Positions 54,201 through 64,000 of a DNA stretch of 64,000 bases are shown one piece after another (the first letter of the stretch is position 1; every line of letters begins with the position of its first letter). Under the pieces are notes generated by a model, which saw nothing but the letters and a program-made list of their open reading frames with translations, had not been told where the DNA came from and searched no databases. The position numbers were made by a program, and so were the translations under genes. This DNA is from Symsagittifera roscoffensis (lineage: Eukaryota; Xenacoelomorpha; Acoela; Convolutidae): assembly GCF_963678635.1 (NCBI RefSeq), contig NC_087062.1, positions 15,733,789-15,797,788 on the forward strand. The letters run 5' to 3'.

Positions 54201-56259
54201 CAGCTTTAGCTGTATTTGAGTTTTTTTCAGAGAAAACTTGAATCGTCGGACTATCGGTTGTCTACTTTTTTGTCGGCTTACTGGAAAAGTGATTTGAAGG
54301 AGCAGAGGCCTGGTTTCAACTGCAATTTAATTTGTGATACGCTGAATTTTGTTTTCAGAATCATAAATTTAGAAAACTCCGGCTCCGATCTTAGTTATTA
54401 CGCAATGTTCATATAGTTTGCGTCTTAAAAACTATGAGTAGACTTATTAGTTGGCCGTGGTTAATCTTGTAATGGCTTGAGTAGTTTATTTTTGTAGATT
54501 ACATAGTGATGTGCAGAAAAAAAGAGCACATGAAATAAACACCCATTACGGGCCAAAAACAGGGTTGGCTGAAAAAGGTCTTAGTTTTTTTTTCGTACGT
54601 TTCATAACTGTTTTGAAACCATTTTCAACGGAATTTTTTTTCGGTGTTTTTAATCTTCACTTGCTTCTGTGGCGTTGTTTCATCAGATTCAAGTTTTCTG
54701 TAATAGTTTATAGTTTATACAATTGTTTTTCATTCTTTCAACCGAAGCCGCGTCTTATAGTCCACACTTCTAATGGGCGGCTCAAGAAAGAATTGTATGG
54801 TGGCGAACTTGCTAACAGTCATGATTATGTCTTGGTGTGAATTTTTTTAATGTTTACTTCAGGAAAAAATTCACGCTCAATTTAGATTTTTCGCGGTTTG
54901 ACTTTTGATTTCGTATTAAGTTCAGCTCATTTCTTTTGTTAAAAGAAAGGCAAGCTCCACCATCGTACAGAGAAAGTGTAAAGGTCACGAAAAACGTGAT
55001 CGACTGCTAATTTTTGGGTTAATTTTATTTCAAATGTGACAATCATTAATTGTTCTTGAAATTCAAAGAGTTTAGAGGCTGTATTTTTTTTTAAAATTCG
55101 AAATGAAGTCTCTGTTTCCTTGCGTTCGTGAATCTTTTACTGTCTGTTGGCTATGTTTTGAAGTTTTTATCCCCTTGATATGTTTGAAAACATGGAAGCC
55201 CTGCCAAAAATATAAACAGATGAGAATTCATTTTAATTTTGAGTTCAGTGCATCGTGATCATTGAGACTGGCGTGGAGAAAAGAGATTTTTCTGTGGCAA
55301 TAGATTAACTATGCTTGGCTCCTCTCAATTAAATCTTATCTGCAACGATCTGATCTGAATAAAAGTTAGCGACTGAGTTACATCAGGCTTTATAGATGCA
55401 ACGATCGTCTGATCTCTTTTATTACCCCCCCCCCCCGATTTGGTACCTAATAACGAATTGCCACCCCCTATAATGAACTAAATCAACGGTTGAGCATAGG
55501 TGCTTTTTAACCTCCTTTTGAATTAGGGGGGGATTTGGTAAAGAGATTTGGCCCGTCAAATCAGAAAGAAGAAAGAAAAGAAAGAATTAATTTCTCAATG
55601 TTACTAGAAAATTCATATCATATTGCGCATAAATACATCAGTATCAAAGAGGGGACAGCTAACGATCCCATAAGGGATACTAAATGCTGCCCCAAAAAAT
55701 ATTAGAAACATGAATGATGTAGTTAGTTGGGTTTCAAATTATTATGAAATCTAGTGAAATTCTACATATTTGCAAAAATAGAACGAACAAAAAAAGGTGA
55801 AATATCAAATCATACATTAGAGGGTCTAAAGGCCTACTCAGAAATGGCATGATTTATCTCCGTTTTAAGTAACACACAACATAACTTAGTTTATTTAAAA
55901 ACAGTTGCAAATGTTAATGAACTGATTATAATATTTACCTAAAAAATTACAAGTTTTTTCCTTTCATTTTAAGCCTTGGGCATGAATATGAAATTTCTAA
56001 GTGATTTTTAGGAAAAACGAAAAAATTGGGCACAGGTTCCCCCTACAGCGGGCCATTTCGGCTCATTTTGGAAAAAATTTATGTTTTTTTTTTTAATTCT
56101 TAATGGATGCGCCACTTTTCCGAGACTTTTATTCAGTAATCTAAACTCACAAAGAGTCCGTCGTACTAGGTTTTCCGGGGATTACGTCAAAAAAAATCTC
56201 GGGTCCGTGGAGCAGCCATGGTATTTTTATTAATACCTATTATTAAATCTATTTTCCAT
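54201..56259. other. Non-coding stretch, vasa intron or flank
   Basis: No helicase exon is recognised. The 66-codon frame at 54216-54416 and the 109-codon frame at 54511-54840 lack motifs and sit in AT-rich drifted sequence. A D1 repeat copy lies at 55424-55520. Confidence 0.5.
55424..55520. repeat. Dispersed repeat D1, copy 2
   Basis: Poly-C, GGTACCTAATAACGAATTG, then AAATCAACGGTTGAGCATA, as in copies 1 and 3. Confidence 0.7.
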
Positions 56260-56306
56260 CTATCCATCATATGCAAAAAAAATATATCTTTTAGGAGTAA
56301 TTCAGT

Positions 56307-59163
56307 TTAATTCTGGCAAAAGATAAATTTGATGAGTTCTTCGTTGCTTAGAATGAACAGATCTCTAATTCGGTGAGCCACGCTTTGAATATTTGCCTGT
56401 GAAAAATTAGTGAATTCATTGGGCATTAAAAAGTTCTGTTTAAGTAAATTGTAAAGTTTCGTTCCCCTGTAACTTATCGACATTCTCTGCATTTTGGTTT
56501 TTAAATTAGGAATTTTTATCAACTCTGAATTAGCCCTCCTAGTCCTATACGTTGGTATTTCAAATTTAAAAAGTTCATCTAGAAATTCTTCAGAATGAAG
56601 TCCGGAGACAGATCTCAAAACAAATTTTAGAAATTCATACACATGTAATTCGTGGATTGTTAAGATTCCTTGGTCAAAAAATACATACCGTATTGTTTCA
56701 AAATTTCTTTTGAATTAAATTAGGCGTATAATTTTTTTTGTATCATCAAAAGGGGCAAAAGATTTGTATAGCTGGTACAACCGTACACTAAAATGCCGTA
56801 TTGTAAAATTGGTTTAATATTAGAGGCATAGTATTTTAGTATGGTACCTCTGGGAACATAATGACGCATTTTTGAAATAATTTCACATTGTTTTCTAAGC
56901 TTAGTTCAAACTAAATCAATATGAGTATTGAAAGATAATTTAGCATCCAAAATAATTCCAAGGTACTTGCAAGATGAAGCATTTTTTAAAGGTAATTTGT
57001 TTATATAAAGGTTTTGGTTGGAAGCACTATTTGAAGAGACGTAGACTTGAACAGTTTTATCTATATTCACGGATAATTTATTTAATATTAACCACTTGCC
57101 TACAGCTTCTAAGTCTTTGTTGAAATGAGCAATTTAAAGCAGTTATGTTAGTATCATCGGCAAACAGGAAAACTTCACTATATTGGCAGACTTGGGGAAG
57201 GTCATTATTATATATCAGAAACAAAAGTGGTCCTAGTATTGACCCTTGAGGGACGCCGCACTTTAAGTCCATCCACGTTGACTTTGTTGTACCTACTTCT
57301 ACTACTTGTTTTCGATGTTTCAGATAGCTTATGAACCAACTTAAATCTTTTCCATCTATCCCATACATTTGCAACTTTTGAAATAGTATCTGATGATCCA
57401 GTGTATCAAAAGTTTTTCTTAAATCAAGAAAAGCAGTATATTTTTGCGACCTGCTCATATCTAAACGAAGTTTTTCTGTTACTTCCGCAATTTCATCGAC
57501 TGTGCTGTGATTTTTGCGAAAACCAAATTGTTTAATGTATTTTAACGAATTCGTTTCAAGTAATTGTATACTTTGTTGTACATTACTCGCTCAAAAACCT
57601 TGCTCCAGGTGACAAGAAGGGATATTGGTCTGTAATTTGTAACATCAAGTTTAGAAACTTCCTTATATAATGGATAGACAACAGCCCTAGCTAGACAGAT
57701 AGGAAAATGGCCAGATTTAAAAGAAACTTCAATGAGTTGCCTTAATATGGGTACAATCGCAAATGGGCTTGCTTTCAAAACAAGATTACTGATTCCATCC
57801 ACGCCAGATGAAGCTTTATTTTGTAGGTTAGAAATGATAATGTGAACTTCACTTTCCGTAACAGGGAAATTGAACATGCAAAAGTTAGGTGTATCAAACG
57901 ATTGTGTGATTCCCTGGTTTGGTATGTTTTTCGCCAGATTTATGCCAATCGAAGAGAAATGAGCATTAAATTCATTTGCAATTGCCGATTCATCGGTGAT
58001 ACAATTTCCGCTAATGGAATTGATCGAAACAATTTTTTTTGATGTATTTGTAATTTCCCTTAAATTATTTAAAATTTTATATATCTGCCTTGAGTCACCA
58101 ATACACTTACTAAACTTATCATAGTAATAATGCTTTTTATATTTCTTAATCTCAATTTCACATTTCTTCCGGACAATTTCAAAACACAACCTGGCACCAA
58201 CTTCAGATTTATTGTTACACCATGTTCTATGAAGTCTGTTTCGTTTTGCGATTAGGTTTTTAATACGATTCGACAGCGAAAAAGATCTAGATTTCCGCTC
58301 TTGTGTTTTTGTGGTTTTCAGTGGTGCGTATTTGTCTAATACACTGCTAAACGTTGACTGAAATTCCGCAAAAAAAAATCATCAATGCCTTTTGATTGGT
58401 CTAAAGCGTCATTATAGTGTAATTTGTTCTTAAGTGTTTGATTAAGCTTTTCTATCTGTATTTTAGATTTTAAGAAAGTTGTATCACGATAAATTTTTGG
58501 ACAAATTTTCTTTGATGATTGGGTGTTTAATTCTAAAATAATCGAAAAGTGGTCAGAAAATGATTGATTTTCAAGAGCATAGGCTGCTTTTACATTAACA
58601 TCTTTAACTATCATGTGATCTAGAAGAGTTTCACTATTGTATCCAACTCTGGTTGGTTGCTTTATCAGTTGATTGAAACCATTATTTTCGACAGCATCAA
58701 TGTATTTAGAAGATAGATTGTTCGACTTAAGGATGTTTATATTAAAATCACCACATATTACCGCGCGATAATTTTTGTTGCTTATAGCTTCTAGGTGTTT
58801 ATCGAATTCGTCTACAAAAGTAAACTTATTATCATTGGGGGGATTGTAGACAAGCATTATTTGGAAAATTTCATTGTTTAATTTAACTAAAACTGAAATA
58901 CTTTCCGCCAGTTCTGAGTTGAATTCTTCTATAATAGTTACATTATCTTTCAATTGCATCATTACCCCGCCTCCTATACCTTTCCTCGATTATTTAATTA
59001 TAGTATTATAACCACTAAGTTTGAAGCAGTTGACACTATTATCTTCCTGTAACCAAGTTTCACTAATGCATACTACGTCCTGTGGTGACTCAAGGCTATT
59101 TATTAGTGCTTCCAACTCATCATGATGTTTATTAAGGGATCTCACATTCATATGAAAAATTTT
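56307..59163 (-). pseudogene. LINE ORF2: endonuclease and reverse transcriptase
   Basis: Endonuclease: HMNVRSLNKHHDEL, CISETWL (Glu), then after a TAA near 58990, VICGDFNINIL and SFSDHFSII. RT: ASSGVDGISNLVLK, YRPISLL, TAFLDLRKTFDTLDH (motif A, with Arg where Lys is usual), CGVPQGSILGPLLF and FADD near 57155. A C-terminal piece (56307-56642) has the typical RTRRAN, IPNLKTKMQRMSISYRG ending. Frames change near 57540, 57080 and 56700. Confidence 0.87.
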
Positions 59164-59233
59164 AGCAACTTTAGAGAATGAAGTAGATATTACTGGTTTT
59201 GATTCTGGTTGCTATTGTTTTACAAAACAACTC

Positions 59234-60101
59234 TCAAGCTTTTCTATATTGTATTGAAGCTGTTGCGTTCCTTTGGTTTTCTTTAAACTTGTAGTAGATG
59301 TTCCCCTCTCGCGTCCAGGCTGATTCAATCCTTGAGTCTTGTTTCATTAAATTGAAAAACTTCAATCGCGGTGCCGTTAGATCTTCGAATACTTTCACGG
59401 AGTGCATAGTCTGCGACTGGTTCAGGTTTTTCTTCTTGCGCAGCAGTTCCACCTTGGCAATCCGTCTGGAGAAGCGCACTATCATTGGCCGGGAGTTTGC
59501 ATTTCGACCAGGTAATCTGTGAGCAATAGAAATATCGCTCTTCTCAATCTCAGCGCCAGCTTCTTTGGCGACGTTCAATACTTTGTCAATGCTTTGGAAA
59601 TAGTCTTCGAATATTCTCCTCCCGTTTTCATTTGTACCTCGTTCTTCCTGAATTCCAATGATCCTCACATTATCACTTCTGTTGTATCCCTCAAGAAGCT
59701 CGTCTTCTGAAGCTGTTTTTAGTCTGTACTTTCTGACCTCTTGCTCTATTGTTTGTTTTGCCTCCTTTAGAACCGTTTCTTTGACATCTTGCAGACCCTG
59801 GCCTATTAAAGACTTGAAAATTGCGCTTAATGTAGTTTCCAGTTTCTCAATGATTCGAGGGATTTGCTTCTCAAAGACTTTCGATACTCGACTCTATGAT
59901 TTCATTGATGTTGGCATTTGATTCGGAGATGGATGCCAAGTCAGGAGGACTTAGTATGGCACAGCTTCTTTTTGAAGTTGATTTCGCAATAGGTGTTTGG
60001 TCTTGATATCTGAGCTGAGGGATTGCGTTGTTTTCTTCTTGAATACTAAAAGTCTCTGGTTCCTCAGTGTTCCCTGCTGTGTTGATTTGGGAATTATCCA
60101 T
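59234..60101 (-). pseudogene. LINE ORF1 with coiled coil and RRM-like region
   Basis: Starts MDNSQINTAG, then a coiled coil after a frameshift near 59875 (KQIPRIIEKLETT, EAKQTIEQEV). 59234-59668 then reads RIIGIQEERG, ISIAHRLPGRN, RPMIVRFSRRIAKVELL and ends in the FNLMKQDSRI helix. This is the transposase-22-like RNA-binding layout of LINE ORF1 proteins. No PHD finger is present, unlike the LINE at 42181. Confidence 0.75.
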
Positions 60102-60284
60102 TCTGTGTCTCTGAAACTATTTAATAAGTTTATCACAACAATTAGGCTAACAATTATCACAACAATCAGACTTGTTAGTGTTTAATATATAAATTCAAAG
60201 AAATGTGCTGCCAAATGTGCTGCTTATCCTCTAATCCCGTGAGGTCAGATATTATATTTTAATGCCATTTTGATCTTTTTAACT

Positions 60285-60378
60285 ACCCCCTTATGATACA
60301 TGGTAAAGAATAACCAGCCCTATAAAGAACCGAAGCAATGGTTAAACATATGCGGATTTTGTATCTAGTAACTTACCT
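60285..60378. repeat. Dispersed repeat D1, copy 3
   Basis: CCCCCTTATGATACATGG, GGTTAAACATATGCGG and TATCTAGTAAC follow the order of the other copies, more diverged. Confidence 0.55.
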
Positions 60379-61749
60379 TTCCGTAATCTCTCTTTCTGAG
60401 AAATTGAAAGCAATACGCTTTTGAAGCCTGATAAAAATTTTGAGCGTTAAAGCGTTGACGTATAGAACTGTTAATCAAAACAGTTTTTTTATTTGCCCTA
60501 AATTTTTCTGTTTGCTTTGCTATCAAGAAAACAAAAACATCTTTTGCATAAATGTTTTTGTTTATAGAATTAGCTTTTATTAGTTTTGTTTGTATGGTAC
60601 TGTCTTGGTATTTGGTATAACATTTCTGAGAAACCAAATAACCATATTATCAATGTTTAAGTAATAAGCATCATTGTGAACAATTGATTGACCTCATAAT
60701 GTGATTTTTTTTTTATTATTGTTTGTAGGTAGAGCTCGGCTTCGTTGAATATTTCTTACTAGTCGAAAAAGTAATTCATGCTCTTTGGTTCCTATGAACT
60801 AGACCGTTTTTGAGAAAAAGCCTTAGGGTAGAATTCTTAAGCAGATTGGATCTACAGGTTGCAGATATATTGTGAAATACTTGCAGATTTTTTTTCGCGG
60901 AAAACTTGTGTCATTATTTATGGTTAATTTGTTTCAACTTTTTAAGTTTCGTTAGATTTATTAGGTCTTTTTTTCATTCCTCCCAAATTTCTCATTTTTG
61001 CGATTTTGTAATATTCAATGTAGAAATGTTGGGAACAATATGCTGATGGCACTGGTTGGTTTGCTTAATACAAATGCGATCACTTTATTCTTAAGCCGAC
61101 TTCTAAAATTGCCGAACATCGAGCAGATCCGAAGGTGGTCATTTTTTCTCCTGGAGCTGTTTTTTGTGTTTTTTCTAATCTGGGTAAAACTCTGGAGCAA
61201 ATTTGAAGTAATTTTGAGAAGTTACCAAACATTCTACATTTTAGGCCAATTCGGCTTATTTACAAATCGACTTAAAATTGTGTACAAAACATTTTGAGAT
61301 GTTACTGAAATTTGATTGGCTAATTCTGGCCAATCAGATTGTAGCAAAAATAGTTTCAGTTCAAGATGTTGAAATAGTGAAGTTTGAGCGGAATAAGTAA
61401 AAAGACCCTATTTACTAAGTCTCAATCAAATTACTAGTGGTCGTGTTAAATTGTTGTTGAGTTTTGAATACTCCAATAATTTTAAAACTCTAATAATTTT
61501 AAAAGTGCTTTCATCTATGCTAATGCACCTAAGAATATGTTTTTATTTAGGCTTGCGATTAGAAAGCGTTATCAAACTAGAATATAGACTTTTTTCTACT
61601 TAACAACTAGTTAAACAAAATCAATTAAATCACTTGCTGACTATGCTGCTGACTGACATGCTCATTTTCTTGAAAATTTAAATTTAACACAACGGATTTT
61701 GCTTTTGCTGTTGACAATTTTCATTGTAGTTGCAAGTGTTGTTCATTCT

Positions 61750-62075
61750 AATTTCAGAGGGACTTGAAATTTTTTTTTTTAATTTTCATAATCTTTTTTT
61801 TTTTCGGTTCAGTTGGTGTCTGCTCAAAGATTGTCGGCTTAGTTGCCGAATCACAGATTTTTTTGCTGCCAGCTATTTTCATTTTTGTTGACAGTGCAAG
61901 TGCTATTAATTCTACTTTCAAAGGGGACTTGAAAGAATTTCAATGTAGCTGAAAGTGCAAAGGTTTTTCTTTTGTTTAAGGTGGGACTTGAAAGTTTATT
62001 TTTTTTATAAAACTATATTTGTTTCGGCTCAACTTTTGTCTGCTCAAAGATTGTCGGCTTTGTTTCTTTTAGTAA
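61750..62075. repeat. Local duplication, ~210-bp offset
   Basis: GGGACTTGAAA, a T-rich run, CGGNTCA, then GTCTGCTCAAAGATTGTCGG occur twice in the same order. Confidence 0.7.
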
Positions 62076-62238
62076 ATTTTGTTCCTTTGTTGCCGATTCA
62101 GAATCATGTACCTGGCATGCTTGCCTGGAATGAACTTCTATCGAGATATATGACAGTTTAGATGACCAAGTTTTTTTTTTCAAAAAATTTCATTTTTCAT
62201 TTTTTTTGTGTGTTTTGTTGTCTTTGTGTGTGGTATCG

Positions 62239-62255
62239 CAAGTGGTGCGAAGCTC
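62239..62255. repeat. 7-bp-stem hairpin GCGAAGC-TCC-GCTTCGC
   Basis: A perfect stem of seven pairs and a three-base loop, preceded by TATCGCAAGTGGT. Worn versions occur near 52030 and 54190. It marks the same end of each intronic repeat unit. Confidence 0.7.
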
Positions 62256-63058
62256 CGCTTCGCCTCTTTGTATTTGCATGCATTTTATAAGTTAAGCTCT
62301 AATTCAGTTGCTAAAAGATTGGCAAATTCTGCTTTCCAACTACCAATGCGCTGGCGCAGATAAACGGGAACGACTTCTAATTCGATTGAATTTTTTCAGT
62401 TTCTAGCAGAATAAAAAAGATAGCTTATCAATCCAGTTTTCAATTTGGATTAATTTTATCAAAAGTGTCAACTGTAAATAATCCTTAAAATTCAAAGATC
62501 GTAAGGCGATCTAGCTTTTTCATTGAATTGCGAAAGTTTCGAAATTTTTTCAAAATTATTTGTTTTTGATTTTTTTCCCGTAAATGACTTTGTTCACAGG
62601 ATCTCCAGTTTCACCCATGTTGCACTTTGAACAGCTCTAATTCTTCTTTTTGAACAGCTCTAATTCATTTTCAGCTCTAATGAGTTAATGAGTTATTCGG
62701 CTAAAAAAGTTTTCAGAAAAAAAATGATTTTTTGTCTGTTCTTAATTGAATTCGTCCCAATATTTGTCGACTTGATTGCCGGGTGTTTTTAGTAACGTTC
62801 AATTACATTGCTTTATTCAATTCTTTTTTTGCGATTTTAACTATATTTAAAGGATTTTTTGTTTTTATACACGCTATACACTTTTTGTCAGCTTAGTCCA
62901 TCGTGCCCAATTTTTTGAAGTTCACCTTTCCTCCAGATTGCTGTATTACCCATGCTTGAGACAAGAACCATCGGGGTTCGATGCCAGTCGGAACCTGTTT
63001 TTTTTTTGCAAAAGAAGATATTCGGCTATTTTAGAGTACTGTCTCTCTCAGGCCTGCC

Positions 63059-63085
63059 AACTAGTTCATATTATATGAACTAGTT
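63059..63085. repeat. 27-bp near-perfect palindrome with GTTCATAT repeats
   Basis: Thirteen-base arms flank a single central T at 63072 (arm AACTAGTTCATAT). Two more GTTCATAT copies follow by 63118. It lies about 130 bp before the hAT-like frame. Confidence 0.9.
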
Positions 63086-63220
63086 CATATGGTTCATATT
63101 TGAGCCAGAGTTCATATTTCTTGTTTTTAATTGTTTTTAATGAGTTACACGTAGTGCGTCTATTTTATATAGGTTTTTTTTATACCTTCATTTTTTTCGA
63201 AAGTTGATTTTTTTCAGACA

Positions 63221-64000
63221 ATGGGAAAATGTACTGTGTCATCAGCTCTACTAGAGGGGTTTTCTTGGGCCAAAGCAGAGAACCAGGACCAAGTCCAATG
63301 CAAATTGGATAATTGCTTTTTTCGGATTTCACATTGGCGATTCGATCCAAAGCAACATGAGACTCAGCCCTACACGAAAGTGGTAACTGTGCGCGCTGCA
63401 ACTCCCGACATTGGGACAGCAACATCTTCTCAGACTGATTGCCAGCGATTGAGAGCACTTATGATTCATGTTCTTGATATTGTAGTGAACAGCCAGTCTT
63501 TCGCTTCCAGTGATTCGGCATCTAGTGCTCGCGGGAAGTACAAAAAATGTTTCCCGATTCGGGCCACGCTAATATTAAATGTGGAAAGACGAAAGCAACC
63601 TATGTGGCAGGTCACGGAATAGCCCCATACGCTCGTACTGTTTTGAAAAATGAAGTCAACGACAAGTTCGTCGGTATTCATCTCGACGAAACATATTATA
63701 ATGGTAAAACAAGGGTTGAACTCTGGGTTGTTTATGCGGACGGTGTTCGAAAAAATCGATATTTGAGGACCATGGAACTAAATGTCAATGTTGATACTGA
63801 CTCTTTTGTGTCTACAAATACCAAATCGCTTTCTGATTTCAAGCTCGTGTTATCGTAGGAAGTCAGTTCAGTTCGAAAAGGCGTTGAATTGAATTTTCCA
63901 TCTGAGTTATGTGAGACAGTTCGCCAAGCAGATTCTGAATATAAGAAATCCACGGAGTCGAAAGGAGAAGAAAATTCACGGAAAAGAGGGCATGCTGAAG
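63221..64000 (+). pseudogene. hAT-like / BED-finger transposase-derived gene, partial and broken
   Basis: A pyrimidine-rich acceptor TTTTTTTCAG stands three bases before the ATG at 63221. The first frame reads EGFSWAKAENQDQVQCKLDNC, then FRISHW and a late H, a BED-like zinc finger in which one Cys position appears to be Asp. Near 63545 the frame shifts to one with KCGKTKATYVAGHGIAPYARTV and FVGIHLDETYYNGKTRVELWVVY, resembling the start of a hAT-type catalytic region (DETY as the Asp block). A TAG at about 63856-63858 interrupts, after which the same frame is open to the window edge. A domesticated gene is possible, but the breaks argue for a decayed element. Confidence 0.5.

Larger units (their letters stand above)
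56260..60101 (-). mobile_element. CR1/Jockey-type LINE, minus strand, degenerate
   Basis: ORF1 (59234-60101) and ORF2 (56307-59163) lie in order on the minus strand. Several stops and frameshifts interrupt both. The 3' end is near 56230-56260, without a clear tail. It lies antisense to vasa, downstream of the last vasa exon seen. Confidence 0.85.
60102..63217. other. Non-coding repeat-rich stretch
   Basis: It contains D1 copy 3, an inverted CCAAT pair (61313-61319 and 61330-61336), a ~210-bp local duplication, a small hairpin at 62239-62255, a tRNA-like module (62945-63010) and a 27-bp palindrome. No ORF with recognisable motifs. Confidence 0.55.

Noticed and set aside
54216-54416. Possible vasa exon after a TTTTTTTCAG acceptor
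   Set aside because: The peptide has no helicase motif and the sequence resembles neighbouring decayed repeats.
1-64000. CRISPR arrays, bacterial operons, rRNA genes
   Set aside because: None seen; intron-containing genes and retroelements show an animal nuclear genome.

Overview
The window is AT-rich genomic DNA from an animal, almost certainly an invertebrate. It holds a multi-exon germline helicase gene of the vasa type with canonical GT/AG introns, a few other host exons, and a very dense load of LTR and non-LTR retrotransposons, several nested in or next to one another. I see no prokaryotic signals, no CRISPR array and no confident tRNA or rRNA gene. I cannot fix the phylum from the sequence. 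A 200-N assembly gap lies at 19163-19362.

Layout. 1-3444: two copies of a ~1.4-kb segment, both carrying an LTR. 3096-10399: a minus-strand Ty3/Gypsy element with both LTRs and a 5-bp target duplication (ATACC). It is broken by stops, frameshifts and a nested 580-bp insertion that has an 8-bp duplication and a 72-bp-periodic array of CCAAT boxes. 10556-11806: a 5'-truncated RNase-H-bearing LINE with a (CAA)n tail. 11807-19162: mostly non-coding, with three host-like pieces: a two-exon membrane protein on the minus strand (13990-14596), a 60-codon ORF (15664-15846), and a signal-peptide exon resembling purple acid phosphatase (18294-18432).

19362-40594: a ~21.2-kb minus-strand Ty3/Gypsy retrotransposon. 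Its order is LTR, long leader with a hairpin-forming minisatellite, gag, protease, RT-RNase H, integrase, and then ~10 kb of extra coding sequence: a macro-domain-like protein (ORF3), a coiled-coil plus SGNH-hydrolase protein (ORF4) and an unrecognised ORF5. All are damaged by frameshifts and stops. This is the best candidate for a poorly described system.

42181-46762: a nearly intact plus-strand CR1-like LINE with three coding units: an SGNH/GDSL esterase, a PHD-finger ORF1, and an endonuclease-RT ORF2. ORF2 lies in frame with ORF1 behind a UGA-CUAG stop and has no usable AUG, so stop-codon readthrough is predicted. 47634-52370: the first two coding exons of a vasa-like DEAD-box helicase. 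Its N-terminus has six RanBP2-type zinc fingers separated by FGG-type repeats, instead of the CCHC knuckles usual in Vasa. The following intron, or flank, is packed with decayed repeats and a minus-strand LINE (56260-60101). The window ends in a degenerate hAT-like BED-finger gene (63221-64000).

The elements do not form one pathway. The recurring theme is retroelements that carry accessory enzymes (SGNH hydrolases in two unrelated elements, a macro fold in one) and unusual translational arrangements.
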